Origin: Rugosimonospora africana | GTDB lineage: Bacteria; Actinomycetota; Actinomycetes; Mycobacteriales; Micromonosporaceae | Length of the DNA stretch: 59,480 bases | Assembly: GCF_016862975.1 (NCBI RefSeq) | Contig: NZ_BONZ01000101.1 | Location: 1 to 59,480 of the forward strand | Reading direction: 5' to 3' | Shown: positions 18,498 to 27,161 of the stretch, in pieces | How the letters are laid out: each line of letters starts with the position of its first letter | Numbering within the stretch: the stretch's first letter is position 1 | Position numbers and translations under genes: made by a program | The notes under the pieces: generated by a model | Databases searched by the model: none | What the model was told of the DNA's origin: nothing | The model's input: the letters and a program-made list of their open reading frames with translations, nothing else

Positions 18498-18890
18498 TCA
18501 GCCCAGAGCGGGGCTGGACGAACCCGCGTCGTCGAGGTCGTCGGCGAGCGCATCCGGAGCGCGCATCCGCCATGCGTCCGTGACGAGTTCCTTTAGCCGG
18601 TCGACATCCACGCGGGCGAGCCGCAGCATGACCAGGGGCAGCCCGTCGTAGGCGGGCGTGGTGAAGAAAAGCTCGGGCTCGCCCAGCAGCAGGGCCTGTT
18701 TCTCCGCCTCGTCGCCGACGTACAGCACCGCGATGTCGGTCCGGAGAACGCGCGGCTTGCCCGGCTGGCGCTCAGGGTACGACCAGACGAATCCCTTGTC
18801 GGCGACCCGGAAGTCGAAGCCGTCGCTGTCGATCTCGACGACGTGGGGCATCGCGAGCGCGAGGTGACGGACGTCGTTGGCGTCAGCCAT
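18498..18890 (-). CDS. MmcQ/YjbR family protein (first of two)
   Basis: 130 residues. DVRHLALAMPHVVEIDSDG, FRVADKGFVWSYPER, EPELFFTTPAYDGLPLVMLR and VDRLKELVTDAWRMRAP follow the MmcQ/YjbR order (CyaY-like fold with a double-wing DNA-binding suggestion for the family; function not established). A second member lies at 51681-52070 and shares KGFVW, VYFTTPHF/LFFTTPAY and EAWLARAP/DAWRMRAP patterns. Single gene; no partner seen. Confidence 0.85.
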   Translation of the reverse strand: MADANDVRHLALAMPHVVEIDSDGFDFRVADKGFVWSYPERQPGKPRVLRTDIAVLYVGDEAEKQALLLGEPELFFTTPAYDGLPLVMLRLARVDVDRLKELVTDAWRMRAPDALADDLDDAGSSSPALG

Positions 18891-19115
18891 CTCGGTCGCT
18901 CACAAACACCGCCTTCCACATGTGTACAGGTTAACCCGGTGCGCCGGGCCCGCTGGATGCAGGAGCGAAGCCACGGTCGGTAGTTGACGTCTGCGCCACG
19001 GGTCCTGTCCCGACCTACGCCGTGGGCGTCTAGAAAATGGGACAGACGATGCCGTCCCGTTCTGCGATCATGAGGCGCCCATGAAGATCCTCTTCTGGGC
19101 GGAGGGAAGCCATAA

Positions 19116-20948
19116 ATGGACAGAGGCAGACGGCTGGTCAGGCTTGCCGCCGCCGGGTTGGCAAGCCTGACCGCGACGGGTGTACTCGCGGTCGTGACAG
19201 TGACACCGGCCAGCGCGGGAACTATTGTTACGCCCCGCAATTCGTCGTGGGCGTACATCAACTCGGCAACTCAGACGACCAGTCACCTCAACGAGGCTGG
19301 TGACGTTCCCGTCGGTGCGGTGACCGGCGCAGACGGCAGGCAGTTCAAGGCCCGCGCCTACTTCACCTTCGACATCTCCGGCTTACGAGGAGCTCAGATC
19401 ACCACGGCGGGCTTCTCCGCGGACGAGACCCGGGCCGATGACTGCGTGGATCGCGCGGTCGAGCTTTGGGAAACCGGCCCGGTCAGCTCCGCCACCACTT
19501 GGAAGAACCCGGCGAAGGAGAGGCAGAGGCTAGGCGCCGTCGGGTACATCGCCGGAACGACCTGCCCGTCGCCTTACCTCGAATGGGATGCGACAGCCGG
19601 TCTGCGTGACGCGTTGGCGAGCGGCGAGACCACGCTGACGCTCGAGCTGCGCGTGCCCGCGAAGCACGAGGGCGATGCGAAGCTGGGCCGGTGGTTCGCC
19701 AACAGGGTGCTCTTGAATATCAGCTATAACAAAGCCCCGAACCCACCAACGAAGCTACGGAACGGTAATGGTTTCGGCGGCGCGGTGACCGACTGCGCGT
19801 CACAGGCGCCGGGACCGTTCCTGAACACCACCAATCCGACGCTCTACGCGACGCTCTCCGACCCGGACTCGAGCGACCAACCCTCTGGGGAGTTGGCGAT
19901 CTGGCCGGTCGACCAACCGGATAACCGGACCACGTTCGTCATGAGTGGTGAGCCAAGCGGGTCCGTCGGACAGACGAGAGTGCCGGACGGTGCACTTGTC
20001 GATGGTGGTAGCTATGCGTGGCAGATCCGGGCCTCGGACGGATCGGCGACCTCCTCCTGGTCGGACCCGTGCTATTTCCAGCTCGACACCACCGCGCCCG
20101 CTCACGCTCCGAGCGTCAGTTCACCGGACTATCCCAGCGGGATCGGCTCTGAGGGCCAGGGGATCCCGGGAACCTTCGTGTTCACCGCGAACGATCCGGA
20201 CGTGGTCGGCTTCGCTTACGAGTGGTACGGCTATGCGCCCGGATACGTCGCGGCGGATGCGCTCGGTGGCACGGCAACCGTCTCCTCCGCGCCTCCACAG
20301 TCCTCCGTCGACAATCTGGAGGTCACGGCGATCGACCGGGCCGGCTGGCGTTCGCCCACGACGGATTACCGATTCGACGTCTCGACGACGTGGCCGACCG
20401 TCAGCTACACCGGTACGCCAGCCTTCGGCACTCCGTTCGCGGTCACCTTCGCCCCTGGCGTCACCGACCGGCCAGGGTATCTCCCCGTCAGCTACACGTA
20501 CCAGATCAACGATGGCCAGCCCCAGACCGTCGTCGCGGCAGCGGACGGTACGGCTAGCACCCAGATCACGTTTGCCACGCCCGGGTTCGCCCAGCTGTCG
20601 GTGACCAGCAAGGGGTCGAACGGCTGGGTCTCCCCGGCGAACCAGAGCCTCTTCTATCTCGACACCACGCCGACGGTCAGCTCGGCTGACTACCCGGAGA
20701 GTGGCGACGCGGGCGGGGCCGGCGTCAGCGGGTCCTTCACCTTCACAGCGAAGATGCCCGGCAGCACGCAGTTCGCCTATTCGTTCGACTCCGAGGCGAC
20801 GACGCAGACAGCGCCGGTGGGGCAGGGCGGCACTGCGACCATCGACTGGACCCCCACTGCGGCCGGCTGGTACGAGCTGGACGTCTGGACGGTGACTGCC
20901 GACGGCACCGCCTCCGACCCGTATTACTACTTCTTCACGGTCGGATAG
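19116..20948 (+). CDS. Secreted DNRLRE-like and Ig-like repeat protein (paralogue A)
   Basis: 610 residues. Signal peptide 1-34 (RGRRLVRLAAAG start, ASA cleavage). Residues about 40-205 form a DNRLRE-like beta domain (RAYFTFDISGL, ADDCVDRAVELWETGPVSSA, TTLTLELRVPAKHEG). Four or so Ig/FnIII-like beta domains follow, two of them starting with a YP motif (SSPDYPSGIGSEG, SADYPESGDAGGAG) and one ending SDPYYYFFTVG. No enzyme motif or membrane anchor was found, so it is probably a released structural or binding protein of the cell surface or medium. It has a homologue at 48245-50137 with the same domain order. Downstream is a strong bidirectional terminator. Confidence 0.78.
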   Translation: MDRGRRLVRLAAAGLASLTATGVLAVVTVTPASAGTIVTPRNSSWAYINSATQTTSHLNEAGDVPVGAVTGADGRQFKARAYFTFDISGLRGAQITTAGFSADETRADDCVDRAVELWETGPVSSATTWKNPAKERQRLGAVGYIAGTTCPSPYLEWDATAGLRDALASGETTLTLELRVPAKHEGDAKLGRWFANRVLLNISYNKAPNPPTKLRNGNGFGGAVTDCASQAPGPFLNTTNPTLYATLSDPDSSDQPSGELAIWPVDQPDNRTTFVMSGEPSGSVGQTRVPDGALVDGGSYAWQIRASDGSATSSWSDPCYFQLDTTAPAHAPSVSSPDYPSGIGSEGQGIPGTFVFTANDPDVVGFAYEWYGYAPGYVAADALGGTATVSSAPPQSSVDNLEVTAIDRAGWRSPTTDYRFDVSTTWPTVSYTGTPAFGTPFAVTFAPGVTDRPGYLPVSYTYQINDGQPQTVVAAADGTASTQITFATPGFAQLSVTSKGSNGWVSPANQSLFYLDTTPTVSSADYPESGDAGGAGVSGSFTFTAKMPGSTQFAYSFDSEATTQTAPVGQGGTATIDWTPTAAGWYELDVWTVTADGTASDPYYYFFTVG

Positions 20949-20955
20949 CGGCTGA

Positions 20956-20985
20956 GGCCGGGCGGCGGTGATCCGCCGCCCGGCC
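20956..20985. terminator. Bidirectional hairpin terminator
   Basis: Perfect 13-bp inverted repeat (20956-20968 and 20973-20985) with loop TGAT, between convergent genes ending at 20948 and 21067. Confidence 0.8.
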
Positions 20986-21066
20986 GGGACGGCACATCCA
21001 CGGCCGCCGTAACGGTGCGCGCCGGCCAGTCGTCGGATCCGAGCTCGTCGCCCGCATGCGCCGTCC

Positions 21067-21873
21067 TCAGCTCTCGCAGTCGGCGCAGGACGACAGCCAG
21101 CCCATCACGTCTTTGGCGACACCGGATGCTCCCGCGTCCGCCTGTGCGGCCGCCATCGGCTTCTCCTTGCTGTCGGGCCCGTCCGCGCCGATGACTTCCA
21201 GCGTCACCACGAGGTTGTCGGCCTGGAGGTAGACGTCGGTTCCCCCGTAGAGCCAGGTGGGGGAGTTGACCGTGTAATCCTGGGCGAACGCGCCGGGGCC
21301 GAGGTCCGCAAGCTCCCGTACCCGACCGTACTTGTGGTCGCCGTCGGTCTTCCCGGTCAGATCGTCCGCGGTGTCCCGGGCGTCGGCCAGATTCTGTTTC
21401 GCCGCCGCGATCCCTGGGGTGACATTGTCCGCGTAGCCCTGCAGCGTGACCTTTACGCTCCGGTCCTCGTTCGGCGGCTTGTTGTCGGATTCCAGGTTGT
21501 CCCACTGGCAGACACCGTAGGGTCCGTCGGAGGCGTTCTCGGGCTCCCTGCGGACGTTGAGCGTGTTGTCCATCGCGGGCACCAGCCTGGCGAGCGCGGC
21601 GGTGGGCATCGCGTCGCAGCCGGGCAGCTTGCGGTAGATGGGCTTGCCCGAGGAAGCCGACTGGAACGGACCGGGGGCCTTGCCACCGAAAACTTTGTCG
21701 CGGTTGGCGTAAAGCGTGGCACCCCCGATCCCGACCACGACCAGAACCACCACGACCGCGGCTATACCGATGACGATGAGCTTTGTGTACGACCGGTGTG
21801 GGGGTGGCGGGCCCGGGACATTGGTCGGATAGCCGAGCTGGGGCGGCGGGCCTGGGGGATAGGGAGAGGTCAC
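21067..21873 (-). CDS. Membrane-anchored protein coupled to mycosin
   Basis: 268 residues from a GTG whose GTGA overlaps the mycosin stop (21870-21873). A Pro-rich cytoplasmic head (SPYPPGPPPQLGYP) is followed by one membrane helix at about 31-52 and an exported domain. That domain has cysteines in LPGCDAMP, GVCQWDN and SSCADCES, and a YRKLPGCDAM...VCQWDN pattern faintly like DUF3558 lipoproteins. No enzyme motif. The coupling suggests it works with, or is processed by, the protease encoded just upstream. That is inference. Confidence 0.7.
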   Translation of the reverse strand: MTSPYPPGPPPQLGYPTNVPGPPPPHRSYTKLIVIGIAAVVVVLVVVGIGGATLYANRDKVFGGKAPGPFQSASSGKPIYRKLPGCDAMPTAALARLVPAMDNTLNVRREPENASDGPYGVCQWDNLESDNKPPNEDRSVKVTLQGYADNVTPGIAAAKQNLADARDTADDLTGKTDGDHKYGRVRELADLGPGAFAQDYTVNSPTWLYGGTDVYLQADNLVVTLEVIGADGPDSKEKPMAAAQADAGASGVAKDVMGWLSSCADCES

Positions 21874-23303
21874 CGGTGCTCCTGGTTCGGGTTGTGCCAC
21901 GACGGTGCGGCGGGGTATTGAGGCGGGGGCGCACCGGGTAGAGGCGCGGCGGGGTACTGAGGCGGCGGGAAGGTGCCCGGCTGAGCGGCGGGCCACGCGG
22001 GCGGCACGCCGCCGCCGGCGGAACGCATCCGCTTGGCCCGACGGTCGCGACGCACGCTCCAGAGCACGAGCATCGCCAGCCCCAGCACCACCAGGCCGAC
22101 GCACGCCGCCCCGCCCAGCTTGAGTAGCAGGCTGTTGCGGTGACGGCGCTCGACCGCGTGCCGCGCGTCGGCCTTCATGGCGTCGTAGCGGTCGTAGGCG
22201 GGATTGGCGGTGCCCGGCGGTACGGTCTGGGTCAGCGCGCGGGCCGGGTCGACGATTCCGTAGCCGGTCGTGTCGTCGCGCCCCTTCGGGCCGGAGTCCC
22301 GGGCGGTACCGACAACCCGCTGCACCACCTCACGGGCGGACAGCTTCGGGTACTTCGCCCGTACCAGTGCCATGGTGGCCGACACCAGCGCCGTCGAGTC
22401 ACTGGTACCCGAGGTCCTCTGCAGTTCGTCGAAGTTGTTCTTCACCGGCAGGTCCACGCCGGGAGCCGCCACGGCGACGTAGGGCTTGCGTTGCGTCTTC
22501 TCCCAGGGTTGGCCGGACCGGTCGACCGCGCCGACGGCGGTGACCCCGGGACACGCGCCCGGCGCCTCCGTGTCGTTGTCGCCGTTGCCCGAGTTGCCGG
22601 CCGAGGCGACGATGATGACGTCGTGCTCCACGGCGTAGTCGACAGCCCCCTGCATGTCCGGCGAGCACTCGTCGTCGATCGCGAGCCCACCCAGCGAGAT
22701 GCTGATCACCTTGGCGTTGTGGTCGACGGACCAGCGGATGCCGGCGGAGACCTGAGTGCCACTGATCACCGCGACCGGGAGGATCGTGCTCTTCGGGGCA
22801 AGGCCAGCGAACCCCCCGCCGGTGCCACGCGCCGCGATGAGCTCGGCCATCTCGGTACCGTGCCCGTTGTCGTCGAAGTTGCCGGACTGCCCATCGTTGA
22901 GGTTCGTACCGGGCAGGATGAAGTCACCCTCCATCTCCGGCGGCAGATAGTGGCCGCCGCCGACACCGGTGTCGATCACCGCCACGGTCACGCCCTGCCC
23001 CTGTGACAACGGCCAGACGTCGCGGTCGACGTGCCAGGTGTCGGTCAGCCACCACTGCTGCGCATTGGGCTTCACCGCCGGCCCGGCGTAAGCCGGACCG
23101 GCGCTCGCCAACCCGGTGGTGGCCGCGACGACGACCACGGCCGCGACACCGCGCAGTGCGGCGGTGACACCGCGCAGCGCGGCGGTGACGATGGCGGAGC
23201 GCTGGCGCGGAGGATGGGCCGCCGAGTTGCCCGAGCCTGCCGTGCGTCGTCGGGCGTGGCGGTATTGCGACCTCAATGGTGCTCCCTGGAGTGTGGTGAT
23301 CAT
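21870..23303 (-). CDS. mycP: Mycosin (type VII secretion-associated subtilase)
   Basis: 477 residues. A signal/transmembrane segment at about 52-72 is followed by a subtilisin-type serine protease domain with Asp111 in VAVIDTGVGG, His148 in DDNGHGTEMAEL and Ser301 in TSGTSDSTAL; GYGIVDPARAL closes the domain. A C-terminal membrane helix lies at about 400-422, then a Pro-rich cytoplasmic tail. This order is that of mycosins of ESX/type VII secretion systems, yet no ecc or esx gene lies within the window. The N-terminus contains a duplicated VTAALRG. The start is uncertain: ATG 23303 has a weak ribosome-binding site, while TTG 23276 has GGGAG five bases upstream. Confidence 0.85.
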   Translation of the reverse strand: MITTLQGAPLRSQYRHARRRTAGSGNSAAHPPRQRSAIVTAALRGVTAALRGVAAVVVVAATTGLASAGPAYAGPAVKPNAQQWWLTDTWHVDRDVWPLSQGQGVTVAVIDTGVGGGHYLPPEMEGDFILPGTNLNDGQSGNFDDNGHGTEMAELIAARGTGGGFAGLAPKSTILPVAVISGTQVSAGIRWSVDHNAKVISISLGGLAIDDECSPDMQGAVDYAVEHDVIIVASAGNSGNGDNDTEAPGACPGVTAVGAVDRSGQPWEKTQRKPYVAVAAPGVDLPVKNNFDELQRTSGTSDSTALVSATMALVRAKYPKLSAREVVQRVVGTARDSGPKGRDDTTGYGIVDPARALTQTVPPGTANPAYDRYDAMKADARHAVERRHRNSLLLKLGGAACVGLVVLGLAMLVLWSVRRDRRAKRMRSAGGGVPPAWPAAQPGTFPPPQYPAAPLPGAPPPQYPAAPSWHNPNQEHR

Positions 23304-23512
23304 CGGCCGCCCGAAGGAGGGGCAGCCCGACCCACTGCCACCGGCGGGTGCGGGGTGAGAGTCGGCAGCGGATACCTGCCCAGCAGCATCGGCCGCCGGG
23401 GCAAGCGGTTTGCTAATGGATTGTTAACGGCGCTGTGTCGCGGGTCACTTTCCGGGCGACATAGCGGACCACCCCGGCCGGCGTCTGACTTTACGAAGCC
23501 CGGGGAGGTGCG

Positions 23513-24037
23513 GTGAACGGCGAGGAACGGCAGAAGTTCCGGGAGTTCGTGGCGGCTCGTACGCCGGCGCTCATGCGTACCGCGTATCTGCTGGCCGGCA
23601 ACCAGCACGACGCCGAGGACCTGTTGCAGAACGCGCTGACCCGTACCGCCGCCCGGTTCAGCTCCATCCGGCACACCGACCCCGAGGCGTACGTCCGCCG
23701 GGTCATGTACCGCGAACAGATCAGTTGGTGGCGCCGGTTCACCCGGCGCCGCGAGTCGCCGACCCATCCGATGCCGGACCGGCCGGCGGCCGATCCCAGC
23801 ACCGGTACCGACCTGCGGGTCGTGGTCGGCGAGGCGTTACGGCAGCTCACCCCGCGACAGCGCACGGTGCTGGTACTGCGCTACTTCGAGGACCTGCCAG
23901 AACAGCAGGTGGCCGAGTTGATGAACTGCTCGGTCGGCACCGTACGCAGCCAGACCGCCCGCGCGATGGCCAGGTTCCGAGCGGTCGCACCAGAACTGGG
24001 GGCCCCGGCCAGGCAAGGCACCGAGGTGAGGCGATGA
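23513..24037 (+). CDS. SigE-family ECF sigma factor
   Basis: 174 residues from GTG 23513 with GGGGAGG upstream. Region 2: FREFVAARTPALMRTAYLL, AEDLLQNALTRTAARF and VRRVMYREQISWWRRFTRR. Region 4: LRQLTPRQRTVLVLRYFEDL, QQVAELMNCSVGTVRSQTAR. This is the SigE-like group common in Actinobacteria, usually followed by a membrane protein that may act as anti-sigma factor. Here the next gene overlaps by ATGA. It is divergent from the mycosin gene with a shared 209-base intergenic region. Confidence 0.92.
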   Translation: MNGEERQKFREFVAARTPALMRTAYLLAGNQHDAEDLLQNALTRTAARFSSIRHTDPEAYVRRVMYREQISWWRRFTRRRESPTHPMPDRPAADPSTGTDLRVVVGEALRQLTPRQRTVLVLRYFEDLPEQQVAELMNCSVGTVRSQTARAMARFRAVAPELGAPARQGTEVRR

Positions 24038-24510
24038 GCGAGGAAACGATCCGCGCGATCCTGCGCGACATAGCAGAGGAGGCAGTACCCGTGGACCTCA
24101 CGGACAAGGCAATGAGCGGCGCCGTCCGGCGCCGGGCGATTCTGCTCGGTACCGGAGCGGCGGCCGTCGTCGCTCTCGCACTGGGCGTGACGCCGCTGGC
24201 TCTCGCCAGCATCAACCCGCCTCAGAACGGCGCGCCGGCGAGACCGACATCGGCATCGACGGGCCCCGGACCCAGCACCAGTCCCGCGCCGAGTCAGAGC
24301 TGGCCGGGTCCGGGGCAGAGCCAGCCCGCGCCGGGGCAGAGCTTCCGTGCCCCCGGGCCCAGCACGAGCCCGGTGCCCACCGCGGGGCACAGCGAGCAGG
24401 CGCCCGGGCCCAGCACGAGCCCGGTGCCCACCGCGGGGCACAGCGAGCAGGCGCCCGGGCCCAGCACCAGCCCCGTACCTATCCCCGGGCACAGCGAGAA
24501 GGCGCACTGA
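24034..24510 (+). CDS. Single-pass membrane protein coupled to SigE, putative anti-sigma partner
   Basis: 158 residues, ATGA overlap with the sigma gene. An acidic cytoplasmic head (RAILRDIAEEAVPVDLTDKA) precedes one membrane helix at about 37-60, then an exported tail made almost only of Pro, Gly, Ser, Gln. The tail ends in three 17-residue repeats of the form GPSTSPVPTAGHSEQAP. The topology matches partners of SigE-type sigma factors, but no zinc-binding anti-sigma motif is seen. An anti-sigma role is inferred from coupling alone. Confidence 0.7.
   Translation: MSEETIRAILRDIAEEAVPVDLTDKAMSGAVRRRAILLGTGAAAVVALALGVTPLALASINPPQNGAPARPTSASTGPGPSTSPAPSQSWPGPGQSQPAPGQSFRAPGPSTSPVPTAGHSEQAPGPSTSPVPTAGHSEQAPGPSTSPVPIPGHSEKAH
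24352..24504 (+). repeat. 51-bp in-frame tandem repeat, three copies
   Basis: Copies at 24352-24402 and 24403-24453 are identical base for base; the third (24454-24504) has diverged. Each encodes 17 residues of the SigE-partner tail. Perfect identity of two copies implies recent duplication. Confidence 0.9.
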
Positions 24511-24520
24511 CAGAAGAGAC

Positions 24521-25150
24521 TCACCGCCCGGTCACGGCCAGATTCTCCGACCGCATCCGTACTCCGAGCCGTCGCAGTTCCAGCGCCGCCAGGGCGTCCA
24601 CGGTCTCCGAATCGCCGCTGCGCCAAGCCGCTACCGGATCGGTGTTCACCTTGGTCAGCCGGCGCAGCGGCTGGTTGGCCAGGGCGCGCAGCGCGAGCAG
24701 ATCCCGGCCGGCGGTGTCCGAGCGCAGCCCGGCCGCCGCGCTGGCCCGGCGGATCCAGCGCAGGCGCAGCGGCAGCCAGATCGCGAGTACCACGATGACC
24801 GGACCGGCCAGCAGCGCCAGGGACATCGCCCAGGCCAGGTCGTGCACGAGCGCGACCTGTTCCCGGCCGGCGTCGGCCAGCGACCGGGCGGCGTCCGCGG
24901 CCTTGTCGAAGGGCGTGGACAGGTGGCCCCCGATACCGGGCACCTTGTCCACTGTGGAGCCCGCGTCGTGTAGCCCGCCGGCCATGTCGTCGCCCGCGCC
25001 GGACAGCTTCTGGCCGGGTACGGCGAGTTTGAGTACGAGGTGGTAGAGCTTCACCGCGAGCCAGATCCAGAACCACAGCCAGGCGACGATGAACAGATCG
25101 GTGAACAGCTGCCGGATGCGGGTGGCGGGTACATCGGCATAGATCTTCAT
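24521..25150 (-). CDS. Conserved-looking two-helix membrane protein, function unknown
   Basis: 209 residues. First hydrophobic segment at about 18-40 (FIVAWLWFWIWLAVKLYHLV), second at about 108-130 (AMSLALLAGPVIVVLAIWL). The loop between (about 45-105) is Gly/Asp-rich with LHDAGSTVDKVPGIGGHLS and a helical AADAARSLADAGREQVALVH. The C-terminal 75 residues are basic and probably cytoplasmic. I do not recognise a family. Convergent with the SigE-partner gene, only 10 bases away. Confidence 0.7.
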   Translation of the reverse strand: MKIYADVPATRIRQLFTDLFIVAWLWFWIWLAVKLYHLVLKLAVPGQKLSGAGDDMAGGLHDAGSTVDKVPGIGGHLSTPFDKAADAARSLADAGREQVALVHDLAWAMSLALLAGPVIVVLAIWLPLRLRWIRRASAAAGLRSDTAGRDLLALRALANQPLRRLTKVNTDPVAAWRSGDSETVDALAALELRRLGVRMRSENLAVTGR

Positions 25151-25223
25151 GAGTCCAGGGTCCTCCGGGACCCGGGACCGCGCATCTCGATCGACGCGCC
25201 GCGCTCGACAAGATCCCTAGCCG

Positions 25224-25277
25224 GCGCGGGCGGCGAGGCGGGCGCGGGCGGCGAGGCGGGCGCGGGCCGCGAGGCGA
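25224..25277. repeat. 18-bp GC-only tandem repeat, three copies
   Basis: Units at 25224, 25242 and 25260 (GCGCGGGCGGCGAGGCGG, the third with two changes), in the 142-base gap between two minus-strand genes, just past the ArsR stop. No other signal was seen in that gap. Confidence 0.8.
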
Positions 25278-25292
25278 AGGCCGCCGTCGGGC

Positions 25293-25661
25293 TCAGCCAG
25301 CGCGGGCCGCGGGCGGGGCGGCGTCGGGCTGCTCCGGGCGGGAGGGGGCGACCCGGCCGGCCCGCTTGGCCGGGCGGCTCTCCCCGGCGTGGCTGATCGC
25401 GTCCGCGACGATGTGGGCGATGTGCTGGTCGGTCAGCGAGTACTCGATCTCCCGGCCGCGCCGGTCGCCGCGGACCACCCCGGCCCCGCGCAGAACCCGC
25501 AGGTGCTGGGAGACCAGCGGCTGGGGGACGTCCAGCGTGTCGACCAGCTCATGTACGCACCGGGCACCGGCTCCCAATTCGGTCACGATCGCGATGCGTA
25601 GCGGCGAGGCGAGCGCGCGCAGCAGTTCGCCGGCCGCTTCGTACCCGTCCGGATGAGCCAT
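25293..25661 (-). CDS. ArsR-family winged-helix regulator
   Basis: 122 residues. LLRALASPLRIAIVTELG, CVHELVDTLDVPQPLVSQHL (recognition helix), VLRGAGVVRGDRRGREIEYSL (wing) and DQHIAHIVADAISHAGE (C-terminal helix with two His). Dimeric ArsR/SmtB repressor fold. The CVHEL cysteine and DQHIAHIV histidines could be metal ligands as in zinc-type members, but this is not certain. It lies 19 bases after a small membrane protein gene on the same strand, probably one transcript. Confidence 0.88.
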   Translation of the reverse strand: MAHPDGYEAAGELLRALASPLRIAIVTELGAGARCVHELVDTLDVPQPLVSQHLRVLRGAGVVRGDRRGREIEYSLTDQHIAHIVADAISHAGESRPAKRAGRVAPSRPEQPDAAPPAARAG

Positions 25662-25680
25662 GGCCTGATGATAATCGTTT

Positions 25681-25926
25681 TCAGGTGATCTTCGTAATGG
25701 CGAGGATCGCGAAGACCGCGATGATCACCAGCCGGGCCAGCACCTCGGCGGGCTTCCGGGCGTGCCAGGTGGCGACCAGCAGGACCAGCAGGCCGGCCAC
25801 GATCGCGAACAGGATCAGCGCGCCGTACCAGCCCGGGGCGAACAGCCCCAGCAGCACGCCGGCCAGCGCGGCCACGAAGACGTAGGTACCGTTGACCCGG
25901 GCCGGGGCGAACCGTTGACTCGCCAT
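25681..25926 (-). CDS. Small membrane protein of unknown function
   Basis: 81 residues with three hydrophobic segments: about 14-29 (TYVFVAALAGVLLGLF), 33-52 (YGALILFAIVAGLLVLLVAT) and 63-79 (ARLVIIAVFAILAITKI). The short basic head SQRFAPARVNG suggests cytoplasmic N-terminus. No family recognised. First gene of a likely pair with the ArsR regulator. Confidence 0.7.
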   Translation of the reverse strand: MASQRFAPARVNGTYVFVAALAGVLLGLFAPGWYGALILFAIVAGLLVLLVATWHARKPAEVLARLVIIAVFAILAITKIT

Positions 25927-25992
25927 GCTGCACCCCCCGATAGGCTGGACCGGTCGTGTTCAACCGCACCATAGACCTTTACGGAGGGCGAC

Positions 25993-26352
25993 GTGTTGGT
26001 GGTCAACCGCTTTGTCATCTCGACCGATGACGAAGCCGTGGCGACCTTCACCGAACGGGCCGGCGCGGCGGTCGAGGCGCTCGCCGCCCGGCCGGGATAC
26101 CTGCGAGGTCAGTTGGGCCGGGCCTACGACGATCCGACCCGGTGGAGCCTGGTCACCGAGTGGGAGTCGGTCGGGGCGTACCGGCGGGCGCTGAGCGCGT
26201 TCGAGGTCAAGGTGCAGGCCACCCCGCTGCTGGCGGAATCGCTCGACGAGCCGTCCGCGTTCGAGGTGTTGGCCAGGGCGGATCCGGCAGGACGGGCGGT
26301 GGGCGCGACCAGCGATCGGGCACCCGATCCGCTGTCGGAGCCCGGATCATGA
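25993..26352 (+). CDS. Antibiotic biosynthesis monooxygenase (ABM)-domain protein
   Basis: 119 residues from GTG 25993 with a GGAGGG site. The ferredoxin-like ABM fold is seen in VVNRFVISTDDEAVATFTER, LAARPGYLRGQLGRAYDDPT and WSLVTEWESVGAYRRALSAFEV. Such small proteins include cofactor-free monooxygenases and haem-degrading IsdG-type enzymes; substrate unknown. The last 25 residues are extra. Its stop overlaps the next start as ATGA. Confidence 0.83.
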   Translation: MLVVNRFVISTDDEAVATFTERAGAAVEALAARPGYLRGQLGRAYDDPTRWSLVTEWESVGAYRRALSAFEVKVQATPLLAESLDEPSAFEVLARADPAGRAVGATSDRAPDPLSEPGS

Positions 26353-27047
26353 CCGACGAGCCGTCGACGCCTTTCCCGCCCTCGACGCCGCCGTATTCCC
26401 GGCCCGACGCGCCCGAGCCGACCCCGTTCGACCCGCCGGCGATCGAGCCGGCCCCGTTTCGGCCGCCGATGCCGGAGCCGGCGTCCCTGCGATGGGGGCC
26501 GTACGGGTCGGGCCAGCCGGTGGCGCCGCCCGTGCCGCCGGGCCCGGGCGGGCCGTCCCAGCAGTGGCCGCCGCAGCCGCCGCGCGGCCCGGGCGTGCGG
26601 GTTCCGTTCGCGGCGCCGCCGGCCGAGCGGGACCGCAAGCGGCTGTGGATCAGCCTGGGCGTCGGCGGCGCGGCGCTCCTGCTGTGCTGCGTGGGCGGCG
26701 TGGTCGGCTTCGGCGCGCTGATCGTGACATCCGGGCAGGCCACCGTGACCGAGGCCCGCAACACGGTGCGGGACTTCCTCGACGGGCTCGAGAAGCACGA
26801 TTTCCGCGAGGCGTACGACCAGCTCTGCACCGCCCGTCGCACGGAGCAGTCGCTGGACGAGTTCACCGCGTACGAGCGCACGCTGCCCGAGGTCGAGCGG
26901 TTCACGGTCCACGAGCCGGTGACCGATGGCGCCCGGTTCCGGGTGCAGGCCGTGGTCCAGACGCCGGAGACGACCGGGACCGAGGACTACCTGGTGATCA
27001 GCGACCGCCGGGCCGGTGCCCTGAGGCTGTGCGGGGGACCCAGGTAA
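26349..27047 (+). CDS. Proline-rich single-pass membrane protein
   Basis: 232 residues. A Pro/Ala/Asp-rich cytoplasmic head (1-95) precedes one membrane helix at about 100-122 (SLGVGGAALLLCCVGGVVGF). The exported domain (about 130-232) resembles DUF4878/SnoaL-like lumenal domains in layout: TVRDFLDGLEKHDFREAYDQ, LDEFTAYERTLPEVERFTVH, FRVQAVVQTPE. Function unknown. Coupled by ATGA to the ABM-domain gene. Confidence 0.72.
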   Translation: MTDEPSTPFPPSTPPYSRPDAPEPTPFDPPAIEPAPFRPPMPEPASLRWGPYGSGQPVAPPVPPGPGGPSQQWPPQPPRGPGVRVPFAAPPAERDRKRLWISLGVGGAALLLCCVGGVVGFGALIVTSGQATVTEARNTVRDFLDGLEKHDFREAYDQLCTARRTEQSLDEFTAYERTLPEVERFTVHEPVTDGARFRVQAVVQTPETTGTEDYLVISDRRAGALRLCGGPR

Positions 27048-27161
27048 TCTGGTCGGGTTGGAAGCCTCCCGGACCGTATGCTCGCGGTATCCGACAGCTC
27101 CACAGTCCGCGCCCGCGGACCTCCGCCGACAGCCAGCCGGCGGCATCCTTCTGGAGGAAGC

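Noticed and set aside
27048-27161. T-box or glycine riboswitch ahead of glyS
   Set aside because: No T-box core or glycine aptamer blocks could be found in the short leader.
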